64,000 bases of DNA from Microcebus murinus (lineage: Eukaryota; Chordata; Mammalia; Primates; Cheirogaleidae). Both the position numbers and the translations under genes were made by a program. This document shows positions 22,695-36,149 of the stretch, in pieces. The number at the start of each line of letters is the position of its first letter. Position 1 is the first letter of the stretch. The notes under the pieces are model-generated. The model saw nothing but the letters and a program-made list of their open reading frames with translations. It did no database searches and was not told where the DNA came from. Location of the stretch: positions 20,256,001 to 20,320,000 of the forward strand of contig NC_134129.1 of assembly GCF_040939455.1 (NCBI RefSeq), written 5' to 3'.

Positions 22695-24090
22695 TCCAGA
22701 ATCTTTTATTAAATGGAATAGAATTGAATGGAAAATATTAAAGCATGTGGCACATGTTTTGAATGTTCTGTGAAACTTTTTTTTTTTTTTTGATTACATA
22801 TCAAGTCGCATGTGTTCTGGTCATGATATGAAATACATTTATTACTGAAGATGACAAAGTTTGAAAACAGCGGACATCACAGGAAGAAGCGGACCAATGT
22901 AAATTTTCAATGTGTGTCATTTGTCACGGAAAACATTTTCCTTTCCTTGGATATAATTAGCACTGGTAAAAATTTTGAGAAATTTTAAATATGTAATTTA
23001 AAACATCAGAAGAGAATTAATAATGACTTTCTATCAAAGAGTCTAAGATAAGATTCTGACAAACATTGCCAATTCATTTTCTCCTTTAGGATGTAAGTGA
23101 CGATGTCAAGAAGGAAAAATGAGGAAAGTGAAATATAGATGGGCAATAATAATAATAAAATAAATTTAATAATAAAATAATTAAAATAAATTTTAATAAA
23201 ATTAAATTTTAATTTTAAATAATTTTTTAAAATAAACAAAAATAATAAAGATTGTTTGAAACACTTTAAAAAAGAATTGACTTTGATAAAGGCACAGTAA
23301 TTTCACGAAGTTTTCCACTGAGTGCTAACAAAGAAAGGCAAGTCACCTAGACTGCCAACTTCACCCACAGGCTTTTTCTAAATTTTTATACCCACTTACT
23401 GCCATTGGACATCATTGTCTAAATCTTCATTTGGATTTTTACAGCAATGTCAAAGACCTATAATAATCATAAAACTCGGAAAGATCTTTGTCATATTTCA
23501 ACCGTTCCCAAAAATTATATGTCTCACTGAAACTGAGAAGTACCTTGTCAGAAAAAAAAAAATCAAGCTGCTACATTTAGTGACTATATATCCACATTTT
23601 AAAATATCACTTGAAAACCAGAAACTGTACTTTTTAAATTTTAAAATAAGCTGTGCTTCCTCTTGTGGTAAATTGAAGTGCTGGAGTCACTTTAAATACT
23701 TCTTTCTTCTCTGCACACTAGGAAAATAGAAATGATTATTCATAGTACATCTCTAGGCAACTTAATTTGTGCATTACAGCTTATTTTTCTCTCTCTTCAA
23801 ATGTGTTTGAATTATTATGCCAAAACACTTTCGCCCTTCCTACAATTTTCTCTGTTATTTTTGTCCTACTTGCTAAAGTTTATATGTGTTCTGTAAGGGA
23901 AACCTTTTTTCCCCCCCTCTATCTGTGAGGAACTTTATCTATAAATGGCTACTTATTGAGATGAGGGTGGATCTTTGGTGATGGTACCATAAAAAGATGC
24001 TATTTGAACACATTTATTATTTCCAAGATTCATGGGGATGATGCTGCTGCTTCTCATTGGACTTTGTTTCCCTAATTGGATGGGCAATGA
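22695..24090. other. Unique sequence with an AT-rich tract
   Basis: Poly-T at about 22778-22791 and an A/T-only tract of AATAA and AAATTTTAAT words at about 23138-23255. Otherwise nothing recognised. Confidence 0.5.
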
Positions 24091-24096
24091 GTAGGT

Positions 24097-24838
24097 GTGT
24101 ATTATGGGATGAATTGTGTGCCTCCCCAAATTCATACATTGAACTTTAACCCCAGTACCCCAGAATGTGACTATTTGGAGATAGAGCCTTTAAAGAGCCA
24201 AGTAAGGCCAGGCCTGATGGCTCACACCTGTCATCCCAGCACTCTGGGAGGCCGAGGCGGGTGTATTATTTGAGCTCAGGAGTTTGAGACCAGCCAGAGC
24301 AAGAGCGAGACCCCATCTCTACTAAAAATAGAAAGAAATTAGCTGGACAACTAATATATATATATATATATAATATATATATATATTTAAAAAGTTAGCT
24401 GGGCATGGTTGTGCATGCCTGTAGTCTCAGCTACTCAGGAGGCTGAGGCAGGAGGATCTCTTAAGCCCAGGAGTTTGAGGTTGCTGTGAGCTAGGCTGAT
24501 GCAGCCCGGGCAACAGAGTGAGACTCTGCCTCCAAAAAAAAAAAAAAAAAAAAAAAGCACCAATTAAATTCAAATGGGATCCTTAGACTGGAACTTAATC
24601 CAATAGGGCTAACCCAATGGGACAGAAGGGAACAAACAAAGGTGCCACATGAAGGCACCATAAGAAGAACCTCTCCAAGGCAGGGGAGAGAGGCCTCAGA
24701 AGAAACAACCCTGCCACCATCTTGGTCTCAGCCTCCTGGCCACTAGAACAGTGAGAAAATAGTTTTCTCTCACATAAGTCCCTCAGTCTGTAGCAGCCTA
24801 GAAAATTTTGTTATGGCAGTCCTGACAAACTCAATACC
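24097..24838 (+). mobile_element. MaLR (MLT1-like) LTR, split by an Alu
   Basis: The left part reads GGGATGAATTGTGTGCCTCC, TTTAACCCCAGTACCCCAGA, AATGTGACTATTTGGAGATA. After the Alu it resumes with AATTAAATTCAAATGGGATC and continues to GAGGCCTCAGAAGAAACAAC, CAGTGAGAAAATAG and TTTTGTTATGGCAGTCCTGA, the standard order for MaLR LTRs. Total LTR length without the Alu is about 390 bp. MaLRs are ancient nonautonomous ERVL relatives; no internal retroviral sequence is present. Confidence 0.75.
24206..24556 (+). mobile_element. Alu SINE inside the MaLR LTR
   Basis: Starts GGCCAGGCCTGATGGCTCAC. The linker is expanded to (TA)n at about 24354-24384. The right arm lacks the usual CGCCACGGCACTCACTCTAG block (GCTGATGCAGCCCGGGCAAC). 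Ends in poly-A. Confidence 0.95.
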
Positions 24839-25051
24839 CTGTGAGAAGAGGAGAAGAAGCAGTCTCTGTGTTTAAATGTGAAAAATCGGATTCAGTCATT
24901 GGAAAATCTGTCTCCCATTAAAACAAGACGATAATGCATAGCATGATGAACCATTGCAGAACAAATGAGGCAAGAAGTTCAAGGCCCACATACGTGGATC
25001 CCAGGACCTTAACAGAATCAGGCCCCACTCCTCCAAAAGCAAATAGGATCA

Positions 25052-25391
25052 GGCCAGGCACAGTGGCTCACACCTGTCATCCTAGCACTGTGGGAGGCCG
25101 AGGCAGGAGGATCGCTCAAGGTCAGGAGTTCGAAACCAGCCTGAGCAAGAGTGGGACCCCATCTCTACTAAAATTAGAAAGAAATTAATTGGCCAACTAA
25201 AAATATATAGAAAAAATTAGCCGGGCATGGCAGCGCATGCCTGTAGTCTCAGCTACTCAGGAGGCTGAGACAAGAGGATCGCTCGAGCCCAGGAGTTTAA
25301 GGTTGCTGTGAGCTAGGCTGACGCCACGGCACTCACTCTAGCCCAGGCAACAGAGTGAGACTCTGTCTCAAAAATAAATAAACAAATAAAT
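25052..25391 (+). mobile_element. Alu SINE, full length
   Basis: Starts GGCCAGGCACAGTGGCTCAC and ends in an (AAATA)n tail. The TSD is AAAAGCAAATAGGATCA (25035-25051) and AAAAGCAAGTAGGATCA (from 25392), one mismatch in 17. Confidence 0.96.
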
Positions 25392-25671
25392 AAAAGCAAG
25401 TAGGATCAGAGCTTTATCTGGGTCAAGGGAGTGACTAGTACATAGGTTAGAAAAAAATAATAACCGCAATGAAAAGCAGTCTTGAGGGGAGAAAACAGGG
25501 TCTCCTAAAAATATATTATTTAAAGCTTTCTCTACAGGAAAACATTCTCAAAGAATGTTTTTAGACTAAATAAGTCTAAAAACTCATGTTGTTAGATTAA
25601 ACAAGTGATCCACCGGATATAATAAAGCAAGGTGTCTCAACTCTGCTCTTGCCACTTAAAAAACGCTCCAG

Positions 25672-26015
<344 letters not shown>

Positions 26016-26091
26016 AAAAAACGCTCCAGGATATTCACTTACATTATACTCTTCTCAGAAGGACAATATAATGAAAAAAGCACATTAAAAA

Positions 26092-26092
<1 letters not shown>

Positions 26093-26129
<37 letters not shown>
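26093..26129. repeat. (TA)n microsatellite
   Basis: About 18 perfect TA units. It generates the YIYIYI part of an otherwise meaningless open frame. Confidence 0.97.
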
Positions 26130-26160
26130 TATTTTAAAAATATTTTGTCTTTAGGAGTTA

Positions 26161-26487
<327 letters not shown>

Positions 26488-27077
26488 AAATTCATTGCTC
26501 AGTATTTTGTACATTTTTCTTATTTTTTCTTTCCTATTCTGAATAAATTCACTGATATTCAAAGACATTTATTATAAAATTGAGTTTAAGTTCCACTTGT
26601 ATTAACCACAGAATTTTCAAATACTTTTCTGTAAATTTAGATAAAATATGAATAGACTCTGTTACAGAAAGTTAAAATTAATAAGATAGGATTGCATTGA
26701 AAGTGTTATAGGTCATAAAACCTTAAATACAAATAGGAGTTTATTTTACATACACGCTGTACAGTCAGACCTTTTCATCTTTTTAATAAAAGTCCTTATT
26801 TTTCACATTACAATAATTCTTTATTGTACAAATTGAAATACAGCATTATGTTTGTGTGTGTGCATATGTATGTATAGATAGCATATAATGAAATGATTAT
26901 GACAGCCAAGTAAATATACTTATCTACTAACTGTCATAGTTATCTATTTTTTGTTTTTGTGGAAGGAGCACCTTAAATCTACTCTTTTGGCAATTTTCTG
27001 GTATACATCCCAATATTATTAACTGTACTCATCACGTTGTACATTAGATCTGTACATCTATTCATCCTACATAACTA

Positions 27078-27621
27078 CCATGTTTCCCTGAAAATAGGAC
27101 AGGGTCTTATGTTTATTTTTCCTCAAGAAGACACCCTAGGGCTTGTTTTCAGGAGATATGTTATTTTTTTTAAGTAGTGTACAACAATCTGCATTGATTC
27201 AAATATAGTTAAGTCGTCTTCTTCTGGAACATCATCATAACTCTCCAAACCCCGAATTCCATCCTGAATGTCTTGCGACTCTGTTTCCTTTAGAATCGTT
27301 GGCCCCAATCTCTCACGTGGAGCACTAGAGCTCTCACGGGGCAGATGAGAAGGGCTGCTCGTGTTCTTTCCCGCTCCGCGACGACACGCATGGGTTGTGC
27401 AGATGCGCTGCGCAGCCACGCCCGTCACTAGGGCTGATTTTCATAGCCATGCCCATCACTAGGGCTAATTTTCATAGCCACGCCCACCACTAGGGCTGAT
27501 TTTCATAGCCATGCCCGCCACTAGGGCTGATTTTCAGGGTAGGGCTTCTATTGTGCACATGCTTAGAAATCCTGCTAGGGCTTATTTTATGGGAGGGTCT
27601 TATTTTCAGGGAAACACGATG
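27078..27621 (-). mobile_element. TIR-CCGTG DNA transposon, copy 4 (expanded array)
   Basis: A 544-bp copy on the minus strand, inserted in the L1 3' UTR. TA at 27076-27077; left end CCATGTTTCCCTGAAAATAG, right end TTTTCAGGGAAACACGATG before TA at 27622-27623 (the last bases are altered). The acidic tail frame is open and reads past the usual stop into the 3' terminal region (27123-27428). The 31-bp unit is present four times (27415-27538). It must be younger than the L1 that it interrupts. Confidence 0.93.
27415..27538 (-). repeat. 31-bp minisatellite inside transposon copy 4, 4 units
   Basis: Four 31-bp tandem units. On the plus strand each reads GCCACGCCC (or GCCATGCCC) then CACTAGGGCTGATTTTCATA. 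Units differ at one to three positions, mostly C/T changes at the CpG. No spacers separate the units. Confidence 0.95.
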
Positions 27622-29445
27622 TAACTTTAAACCTTTTGATCTATATCTCCCCATTCTGCTCCCCGACCCCAACTTGAACTCTAAGTATGGGAACCATTTT
27701 TAGATTGCACCTGTCAGTGAGATCATGCAGTATTTTTTTTCTTTCTGTGTCTAGCTCATTTCACTTAGCATGATATCCTCTTGGCTCATCCATGCTGTTG
27801 CAAACAGCAGGGCTTCTTTTGAAGGCTAAATAAATATTTTCTCCCTCTATGAGGTGTTGATTTCATTTCTTTTGTATATATACCCAGTGGAGGGATTGCT
27901 GGGTCATATGGCAGTTTTATTTTTAGTTTTTGAGGAAACTCCATACTGGTTTTCATAATAGATGTAGTCATTTGCATTCTCACAGAAAGGATTCCCTTTT
28001 CTCCACACCGCCGTGCCAATATTTGTTATTTTTTGTCTTTTTGATAACAGGTGTGAGGTAGTATCTCAGTGTGGTTTGATTTGCATTTCCCTGGTCATTA
28101 GTGATGTTGAGAACCTTTTCATAGTTATTTCTATGTATTGTTTGGGAAAATGTCTATTCAGGTTCTTATCACTTTTAAAAATTTAGTTATTTGGTTTTTT
28201 GCTATTGTGTTGTACGGGTCCTTTGTACATTTTGGATATTAATCACTTACCGGATACAGGGTTTGAAGAAATTTACTCTCAAGTCGAGGTTGCCTTTTCA
28301 TTATGTTGATTGTCTCTTTTCTTGTGCAGAAACTTTTTAGTTTGAGGCAGTCCCACTTGTTTATTTTTGCCTTTGTTGCCTGAGCTTTTCATGTAATATC
28401 TAAAAAATCAGTGTCAAGGGTATCATCAAGAACCTTTTCTTCTATGTTTTCTTAAAGGAGTTTTACTGTTTCAGGTCTTTCATTTAAACTCATGCTTAAT
28501 CTATTTTGAGTTGATTTTGTGTGTGTGTTGTGATATAAAGGTCTAATTCCATTCTTTTGCATGCAGAGATCCAGTTTTTCCAACACTATTTATTGAAAAG
28601 ACTATCCTTTTTCCCCATTGTGTTTTCTTGGTGCACATTTCAAGAATTAGTTGATTGTATATGCTTGGGTTTATTTCTGGGCTTTCTGTTCCATTGATCT
28701 ATGTGTCTGTTTTTTATGCCAATACCAGACTGTTTTGATTATCATAGCTTTTTAATATAATTTGACATCAGAAACTAAGATGCTTCCAAATTTCTTTTTA
28801 TCAAGACTTTTTCTGGTTCCATATCAATTTTAGGGTATTTTTTTCTAATTCTGTTCAAAACAACATTGGATTTGGTAGGTATTATGTTGAATCTGTAGAT
28901 CACTTTGGATAGTATGGATATTTTAACAAAATTAACTTTTTCAATCCATGAATAAAGAATATCTTTCCATTTATTTGTGTCTTCTACAATTCTTTCATCA
29001 TTGTTTTATAGTTTTCCATGGATAAAATCTTTACTTCCTTGGCTAAATTTATTCTTAAATATTTTATTCTTTTTGATGCTATCATAAATGTGAATGTTTG
29101 CTTGATTTATCTTTTGGATAGGTCATATTTGTGAAAATAAATGCAACTGATTTTTGCATATTGATTGATTTTATATCTTGCAACTTTACTGAATTCATTT
29201 ATTAGTTCTAACAGGTTCCTACCACCTTTGGAATAATTTTATTCTTCCTTTCTTATTTGGTTGCCTTTTATTTATTTTTCTTCTCAGATTGCTTTTGCCA
29301 GTAGTTCTAATATTATGTTGAAGAGAAGTGGCAAAATTGGGCATTCTTGTATCAGATCTTAGAGGAAAAAGTTGCATTATTTCCTTACTGACTTTATTAT
29401 CAGAAATTTTAGAATGTTCCTAATAATCATTGAACTAATAATCAT

Positions 29446-30955
29446 TCAAGAAACAGAAATGACTTAAGATATTTTAACAAAAATAGGATTTAATATAGGA
29501 CATTATGTGAAAGAGTACTTTTGCCTGAAAAAAAATTTAGGAAATGCCGAAATCACAAGAATCCACCACTGATGAAACCGTTTTTCCAGAATGAAAGCGT
29601 GTAATCCAAAGCTCTAGAAAAACCTTAGTACTGCTGTTTCTCCAAGCACCGACCCATAATTCCAGGAAAGAATAATAGAGTCTCCCATCCTGTATCTTCC
29701 AAATCTCACTCAGGTGTCCTGCAATGAAATAGAGATTAGGCCTTTGAAGATGTTCCTGAAAATCAATGAGTGAGATCTAGAACACTTATCAATAAATATT
29801 ATAGGAGTATTGGATCAAAGAGAAGTGTTTACCATAAACTATATATGTTCTGAAATTTTAGATTATTGAGCTCTTATTCTTATTAGGGGAAACATAAGTG
29901 TTAGCTGGCAGGGTATTTTTCAGTGCTCCAATTATATGGTTCCACCTTGCTTAACACTTAAATACCCTATAAATTTTGTCCCACATTCCAATGTAAGTCG
30001 GAAAAGCAAATATTACCTCTAATATCTTAAGATATATAGACTGGCTTTGTGTTTATGCTGATCTCCTTTACCCATCATCTTCTAACTTCCTGTAAATCAC
30101 ACTTGGGTGTTGACTTCATTTCACTGGTTTATTTTCTATGTTCTCTCTTAACCGAAACTTGAAACTGTCAAAGAAAAATTACACCAGGGGAGTTAAATGG
30201 GCCAGGAAAAAATTTATTCCAGATGTTTGCAACAGGGATCAGGATTATTGAAATATAAGAAAGAGAGAGATTGAATTCAACTACAATGAAACAAAAGAAA
30301 AGGAAGGAAATTTTAAGCACTGAAGTGAGCTAATGGAAAAGTACCGAAGGACATTAAGGGAGAGTTTGGTTGATTTGGTTCGGCCATCTGTGTTTGCTAA
30401 TTGAGGCTTATTGAAGTCAAGCTACCACCTTCCCACAGAGATGGGAAGATAGGAGTGCTCTCTTTCCTGACAATTATATTTCAAAGGGATGGCTCTCTAG
30501 TCCTTGAGAAAGATATTCCTGGGTTGTAAAACTGGTGAGAGGTTAAAAGAAGTAAGGGAACATTTACAGCTCAAGGTGGGTAAAGAAAGAATTCACAAAT
30601 TGTAAGTTTTCTGAAAAAAAAAGTACTCTTAGGAAAAGAAATGTCAGGGGCCTGGAGTCCGGAAGAAAGCAGACCTGTTCTAATGTTTAGTCAAGTTGAG
30701 GGAATCTTTCAAGATGGTCCTGGTGGGAACACAGCCAGATCTAGAGGGAAGTAAGTAGGGCGTAAGATGGAAGGAGACCTCACCCTAGTCTCATTTTACT
30801 GGCGATTTGGGAGTGTCAAGGAGAGAAAGAAGACTGGGATTACATTACATCCTTGCTCCCAAAACATCCTCCTTAAGTGCCAATGGTTGAGTTAATCACA
30901 CTCCTAGCTTCAAATTATACACTGTCCTCATAGGTCTTTAGAAGACTCCTGCTGG
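29446..30955. other. Unassigned sequence, possibly an old repeat
   Basis: No gene recognised. The part from about 30180 to 30890 (TTACACCAGGGGAGTTAAAT, GAAAAAATTTATTCCAGATG) has the feel of an old LTR-type repeat, but I cannot name it. No open frame of interest. Confidence 0.35.
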
Positions 30956-31322
30956 GTCCTGAATTGTGTGCCCCTGAAATTGATATGTGGGAGCCCTAAC
31001 CCCAACATGACTGTATATAGAGATAGGGATTTTAGGGATTAAAGTTATATGAGGTCATGAGGGCGGGGTCCTAACTCTATAGAATTGCTATCCTTATAAA
31101 AGGGAGGGAGAGACCAGAGTCTTTTCTCCCTCACCGGGTGAACTTGGAGAAAGAGCTCATGACAGCGCAGAGATAAGGTGGACATCTACAAGCCGGAAAA
31201 CAAATTTGCTGGCACCTTGATCACGGAACTTTGAGCCTCCATAACCTTGAGAAAATAAATGCCTGTTGCTTAAGACCAGTCTGTGGTATTTTGTTACAGC
31301 AGACTGAGTAGACTAATATAGC
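30955..31322 (+). mobile_element. MaLR (MLT1-like) LTR, nearly complete
   Basis: Reads GAATTGTGTGCCCCTGAAAT, ATATGTGGGAGCCCTAACCC, GAGGTCATGAGGGCGGGGTC, CTTATAAAAGGGAGGGAGAG (TATA region), ATCTACAAGCCGGAAAACAA, CTTGAGAAAATAAATGCCTG (poly-A signal region) and GTCTGTGGTATTTTGTTACA, ending GACTAATATA. This is the full MaLR order over about 365 bp, and it is less diverged than the copy at 24097. Confidence 0.85.
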
Positions 31323-31329
31323 CCCTTTC

Positions 31330-31715
31330 TTATTTTTTTGTGTTTATTTCAAATCTGCATATGCATTCCACATACCTTTCTGTCTCTATAAGCAACTTCC
31401 TAATCTTTCATTTTCAAAGTAGTCATTATGATGTGTTCAATGTATCTTTGTTTATTCCACTGCAAACTTGTAAAATATAATTTTGTGCCTGCATGTATTG
31501 TAATGGCACGAAAGGTATGGCATGATTTTTGAATCTTATTGTGCGTCTCATATTTTTGTTTTCACTTGGCCCCTGTTAGGATCTATCCATGCAGCTATAT
31601 GTAAATCTAATCCCTTGCTTCTCGTTGCTGTGTAATATTCCATAGTCTACTTCCAACATGCTGAATCTACCCATCTTCCAGGGGTGACCTGAAAGTCTGC
31701 CTCTCATGCCACATA
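31330..31715 (-). mobile_element. Old L1 (L1M-type) 3' UTR fragment
   Basis: The plus strand has GTTGCTGTGTAATATTCCAT and CATGCAGCTATATGTAAATC, matching the reverse complement of old L1M 3' ends. Diverged, and without clear edges. Confidence 0.45.
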
Positions 31716-31719
31716 TTAT

Positions 31720-32015
31720 TTTGTTTCATTTTTTAGAGGCAAGGTATTGCTCTGTCACCCAGGCTGAAATGCAGTGGCCTGAGCAGAGCTCACTGTAAGC
31801 TCAAATTCCTGGCTTTGAGCAATTCTCCCACCAAATGCCTGGGACTACAGGCATGTACCACCACTCTAGGCTAGTTTTTTAAAATGTTTTTTGAGAGATG
31901 GAGTTTTGCTCTGTATCCCAAGCTAGTCTCAAACTCCTGGCCTCAAGTGATCCTCCCACCTCAGCTTCCCAAAGTGCTGGGATTACAAGTGTGAGCCACC
32001 GTACCTGGCTGCACA
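31720..32015 (-). mobile_element. Old Alu SINE (AluJ-like), reverse strand
   Basis: The plus strand reads from poly-T-rich TTTAGAGGCAAGGTATTGCT through TCACCCAGGCTGAAATGCAG to CAAAGTGCTGGGATTACAAG and GTGAGCCACCGTACCTGGC. It lacks the lemur-specific block, so it belongs to an old subfamily. CACATA at both edges may be TSD remnants. Confidence 0.92.
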
Positions 32016-32281
32016 TAAATTTTGAAATATATTATTGATGTCTTTTACATTTTCCCCAATTTCCCCTCGTGTATTTCCGATCCTTTATCACCTGGGACCC
32101 TTTCTGTAGCCCCTAACGTATCTTCTATTATGTCTCCTAATTCCCAGAGAAAGGTTTGAGTAGTCTGTAAGAAAAAAATGTTACTCCCAGATAAATTCAG
32201 CCTTGCCTGTCATAGGTTATCCACATTGTGCCTTAGAGCTTTGTCTTTAATCCCAAAGGAATCAATTAATGTGGAAATTAA

Positions 32282-32658
<377 letters not shown>

Positions 32659-32659
32659 C

Positions 32660-33366
32660 AGACAATTGTGCTTTAAAATGGCAATTTTTTTTCCCTCTCC
32701 ATATGGAATAATAAAATTTCAAAAACAAACGTGTTTATGGGCTATCTAGCAGGACTAAGAATATATTTCATTTTTACCTTTTCTTCATTACCCTTCTCAC
32801 CGCCTCCCCCCTCGCCCAACCGATGGCAACTTCCATGAATTCTGTAGTTTGGGCTGAAGCCCACGGTGGAATGACATAGGCAATTTTCGAATCCTGTCTT
32901 ATGTTTCAATCAAATAAGGCAGGGCTGCTTTAAGCAAGCATTGCAAATGTCAGGCTTCACCTTCAATTAAAAGAGCACACAGAGAGAAAGAGAGAGAGAG
33001 AGGCTCTTTTCCTCCTGCCGGTCGGAAGGGGAGAGCCAGGGCGTTTGGATTCCTCCTGCAGCTGAGTTGCCACGGCACGGTGTCTCCCGGCAGCACCTGG
33101 CAACATGCAGACACTGCGCCTCCAGGAACTCTCTCTTCTCCCCCTGCCATCTGTCTCGGCCCATTTGCTTCAGAAATAAAACACCGCGTCCGCTTACAGT
33201 CTGCTCACAGCCTCTCATGCACCTTGCAGTTTAAAATCCTCCCCGGTCAGAGGAAGCAGAGTCTAGTTCTGGCTTTAAGACAAGCTACAACCGGGGCTCT
33301 TCACAACCTGGTGCCCACACAGGAACCTTCTGCAGGTAGAACAGGAGTAGAAAGGATGCCTATGTC
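32660..33366. other. Unique sequence, GC-richer towards the right
   Basis: The part from about 32985 to 33350 is clearly more GC-rich than its surroundings and contains CTGCCGGTCGGAAGGGGAG, CACGGTGTCTCCCGGCAGCA and CACCGCGTCCGCTTACAG. No exon, promoter or repeat is identified. The open frame from 33080 runs into the simple repeat and is not coding. Confidence 0.4.
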
Positions 33367-33673
<307 letters not shown>

Positions 33674-33971
33674 TAAAGCTAATATGTAAAATATGTTTGG
33701 AAAAGTAACACAGACGGACGGTGTTTCCGAGGTAGAATGTGAGCCTACGTGACTGGTACTTTATTTTCACTACGGTGCAGGAAGGATTTGCAATTTTCCA
33801 TAGAGGGTGCTGTGCCCATGTCGCCATGAGCCACTGCTCTTGATGGGAAGTTGCAGCGCACACCAGTGAAAGGGGAAGCAACCACACCTTCTTCCGCTTC
33901 CTCATGCCTCAGACCTGGTTTGAACGCCCGGACCATGACTTTAATGAGACTTTTGTTTTTCCCTTTCCATT

Positions 33972-33975
<4 letters not shown>

Positions 33976-34063
<88 letters not shown>

Positions 34064-34547
34064 AGGGAGAGAGAGGGAGAGGGAGAGGGAGAGAGAGGGA
34101 GAGAGAGAAGGAGAGAGAGAGAGAGGGAGAGACAGAGGGAGAGAGAGACAGAGGGAGAGACAGAGGGAGAGAGACAGAGGGAGAGAGACAGAGGGAGAGA
34201 CAAAGGGAGAGACAGAGAGAGAGACAGAGGGAGAGACAGAGGGAGAGAGAGAGGGAGAGACAGAGGGAGAGACAGAGGGAGAGAAAGAGGGAGAGACAGA
34301 GGGAGAGACAGAGGGAGAGACAGAAGGAGAGAGAGAGAGAGGGAGAGAGAGAGAGGGAGAGACAGAGGGAGAGAGAGAGAGAAGGGGAGAGAGAGACAGA
34401 GGAGGAGAGAGAGGGAAAGAGAGGGAGAGAGAGGGAGAGAAAGAAAGAGGGAGGGAGAGAGAGAAACAGAGGGAGAGAGAGAGAGAGAGACAGAGGGAGG
34501 GAGAGAGAGACAGAGGGAGAGGGAGAGAGACAGGGAGAGAGAGAGAG
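33976..34547. repeat. Compound array: (GT)n, (GA)n and a GAGACAGAGG-type minisatellite
   Basis: About 19 GT units (33976-34013), then about 20 GA units, then nearly 500 bp of a purine-rich higher-order repeat built from GGGAGA and GAGACAGAGGGA units with irregular spacing. The plus strand from 34013 to 34547 is almost entirely purine, broken only by the C in the GACAG units. Minus-strand and plus-strand open frames up to 282 codons cross this array because a 2-, 4- or 6-bp purine repeat cannot form stops; they are artefacts. Confidence 0.98.
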
Positions 34548-34639
34548 TGACCTCTTCGCTCATGTCTGACAGAATCCCAAGCTGTGAAGCCAAACTGCCA
34601 GAGTGTGAAGCGAGACGACAACATGGCTAAAATATCACA

Positions 34640-34795
34640 CGTGACTTGGGCAAGTTACTTAACGTACCTAAGTCTCAGTTTCTCCATGTAAGACATGAGG
34701 TATGTATTTCACAGAGTTCCTGTGAAGATTGAGCGACATGTCTCATGGTGTCTGACACAGTGCGTTTACCATTAGAAGGGATATAATATGTACAT
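34640..34795 (+). mobile_element. MIR SINE
   Basis: CACGTGACTTGGGCAAGTTA, CTTAACGTACCTAAGTCTCA and GTTTCTCCATGTAAGACATG follow the MIR core and 3' end (CCTTGGGCAAGTTACTTAAC... text). The 5' end is lost into the array at 34547. Confidence 0.85.
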
Positions 34796-34799
34796 GTTG

Positions 34800-35984
34800 C
34801 AAAAATAATAAGATACTCTTTTTTTCCCCCCTGAGTGATTAAGATTCTTCCTAATTTTCAAGAAAGGAGAACTTCATTAGTCTTTTGAATTAATCTCTTT
34901 GTTTTTTTGGTTAGAGGAGATGAAAGAAAAAATAAAATCGTATTCCTAATATTGATGTCTTAAGAATTATATTATTTCTTCCTAAATTCATTATTGCAAC
35001 AAAGCTAATTTTGTTCAGCAGAGCATAAAATCAGTGTTTATATTGATGTTTTCTAATTCACTATTTTTTTGTTGTTGCTGTTTCTGATTGAGTGGAACTT
35101 TTATATTTTTAAATAGTTTTGTATGCGATGAATTTTTGTCGTTGTTGTTTATTCCCAAGAGCACGCTTTTCATCTTCAGATTGTATGAGTAGAAATGCCC
35201 GTTAACTTCGTTCTTTTTTCCGCTCTTTCTAAAGTTTATTGTTGTAAGACATAATAATAATCTTTTCCCATAAAACAGTAAAATGCATGAATAATAAGCT
35301 GTTTAACTTTTCCCTTTCAAGGATCAAAGGTGGCTTCGCCCATTGTTCTTCATAGACCTTTGTGAAAATTGCCGTTCTGTTCCGCGCTGAGCTATAGACT
35401 GCCCATGTAAATCGCCTCATTGAAGTCTAATACGAATCTCAAAACCGAATGTCGCTTCTTCTTCACAAAAGCCACCCCCCCCCCAATTTGTTCATGCCTC
35501 ACCTCTCACACCCCAAGAATGGCATTATCACTCAGACAGTTGCTTAAGCAAGACAAACAAATAATTTGTCTTTCTGCTTCCTTCACACTGCCCATCTGAC
35601 CTCTCCGAAGTCTTACAGGCAGTCTGTTTAAAATATATTAAAATTCAAATGATTCTGTCACCCTCTGCAGCTCTCTAAGTCACCAGCAATTACTGAGTGG
35701 GCTGCTGCAGTGACATTCTGTATTTGTCGGGGATGGGGGGGGGAACGCTGCTTTTGTTCGTTAGTTTTGGCAGGAGATGTATTAATTTTTATGATCCTAA
35801 AAACACGTCGTTCTTGAATCTATTGTAATTTTTAGGTCATTCATACAGTTCAAAAGTATGTGAAAAAAAAAATGTGCAAGTCCCCTTCTCTTACCCCCTG
35901 CAAAATCCCTTCATCTCTTCAGAGGGGACCGTAGTAGTTAGCTGGCTAACACGAGTCCTTCAATCCCATGTGGTTATATCTGAG
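34800..35984. other. Unique AT-rich sequence
   Basis: No gene or repeat recognised. Includes a C-run (about 35475-35485) and a G-run (about 35735-35743). Confidence 0.5.
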
Positions 35985-36145
35985 ATTCTTAACCAGGGGT
36001 GACTTTGCCCCCGGGTGACATTTGGCAATATCTGGAGCTATTTTTGATGATTATTCTGCAAGTTTGCTACTTGCTTACATCAGTTAAGTAGAGGTCAGGG
36101 GTGGTGCTCAAACACTACATGCTCAAGACAACCCACACAACAGGA
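35985..36145 (+). mobile_element. MER5A-like hAT (Charlie) element
   Basis: Matches MER5A order: TTCTTAACCAGGGGTGACTT, TTGCCCCCGGGTGACATTTG, GCAATATCTGGAGCTATTTT, AGGTCAGGGGTGGTGCTCAA and CAACCCACACAACAGGAAAT. The right end is lost. It is an old nonautonomous hAT element. Confidence 0.85.
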
Positions 36146-36149
36146 AATA

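Larger units (their letters stand above)
26825..29445 (-). mobile_element. Older L1 3' part (ORF2 end and 3' UTR), carrying transposon copy 4
   Basis: On the minus strand: 3' UTR (about 27700 to 26825, split by copy 4) and the ORF2 3' region (about 29445 to 27720). Landmarks on the plus strand are TAGCTCATTTCACTTAGCAT, GGATTGCTGGGTCATATGGC, AACTCCATACTGGTTTTCAT, TGATTTGCATTTCCCTGGTC and CTTTTTAGTTTGAGGCAGTC. Many stops break the ORF2 frame, so no functional reverse transcriptase is encoded. The remains of the C-terminal region are visible at 27786-28019 (RRCGEKGIL, LPYDPAIPPLGIYTKE). The 5' portion is truncated. Confidence 0.9.
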
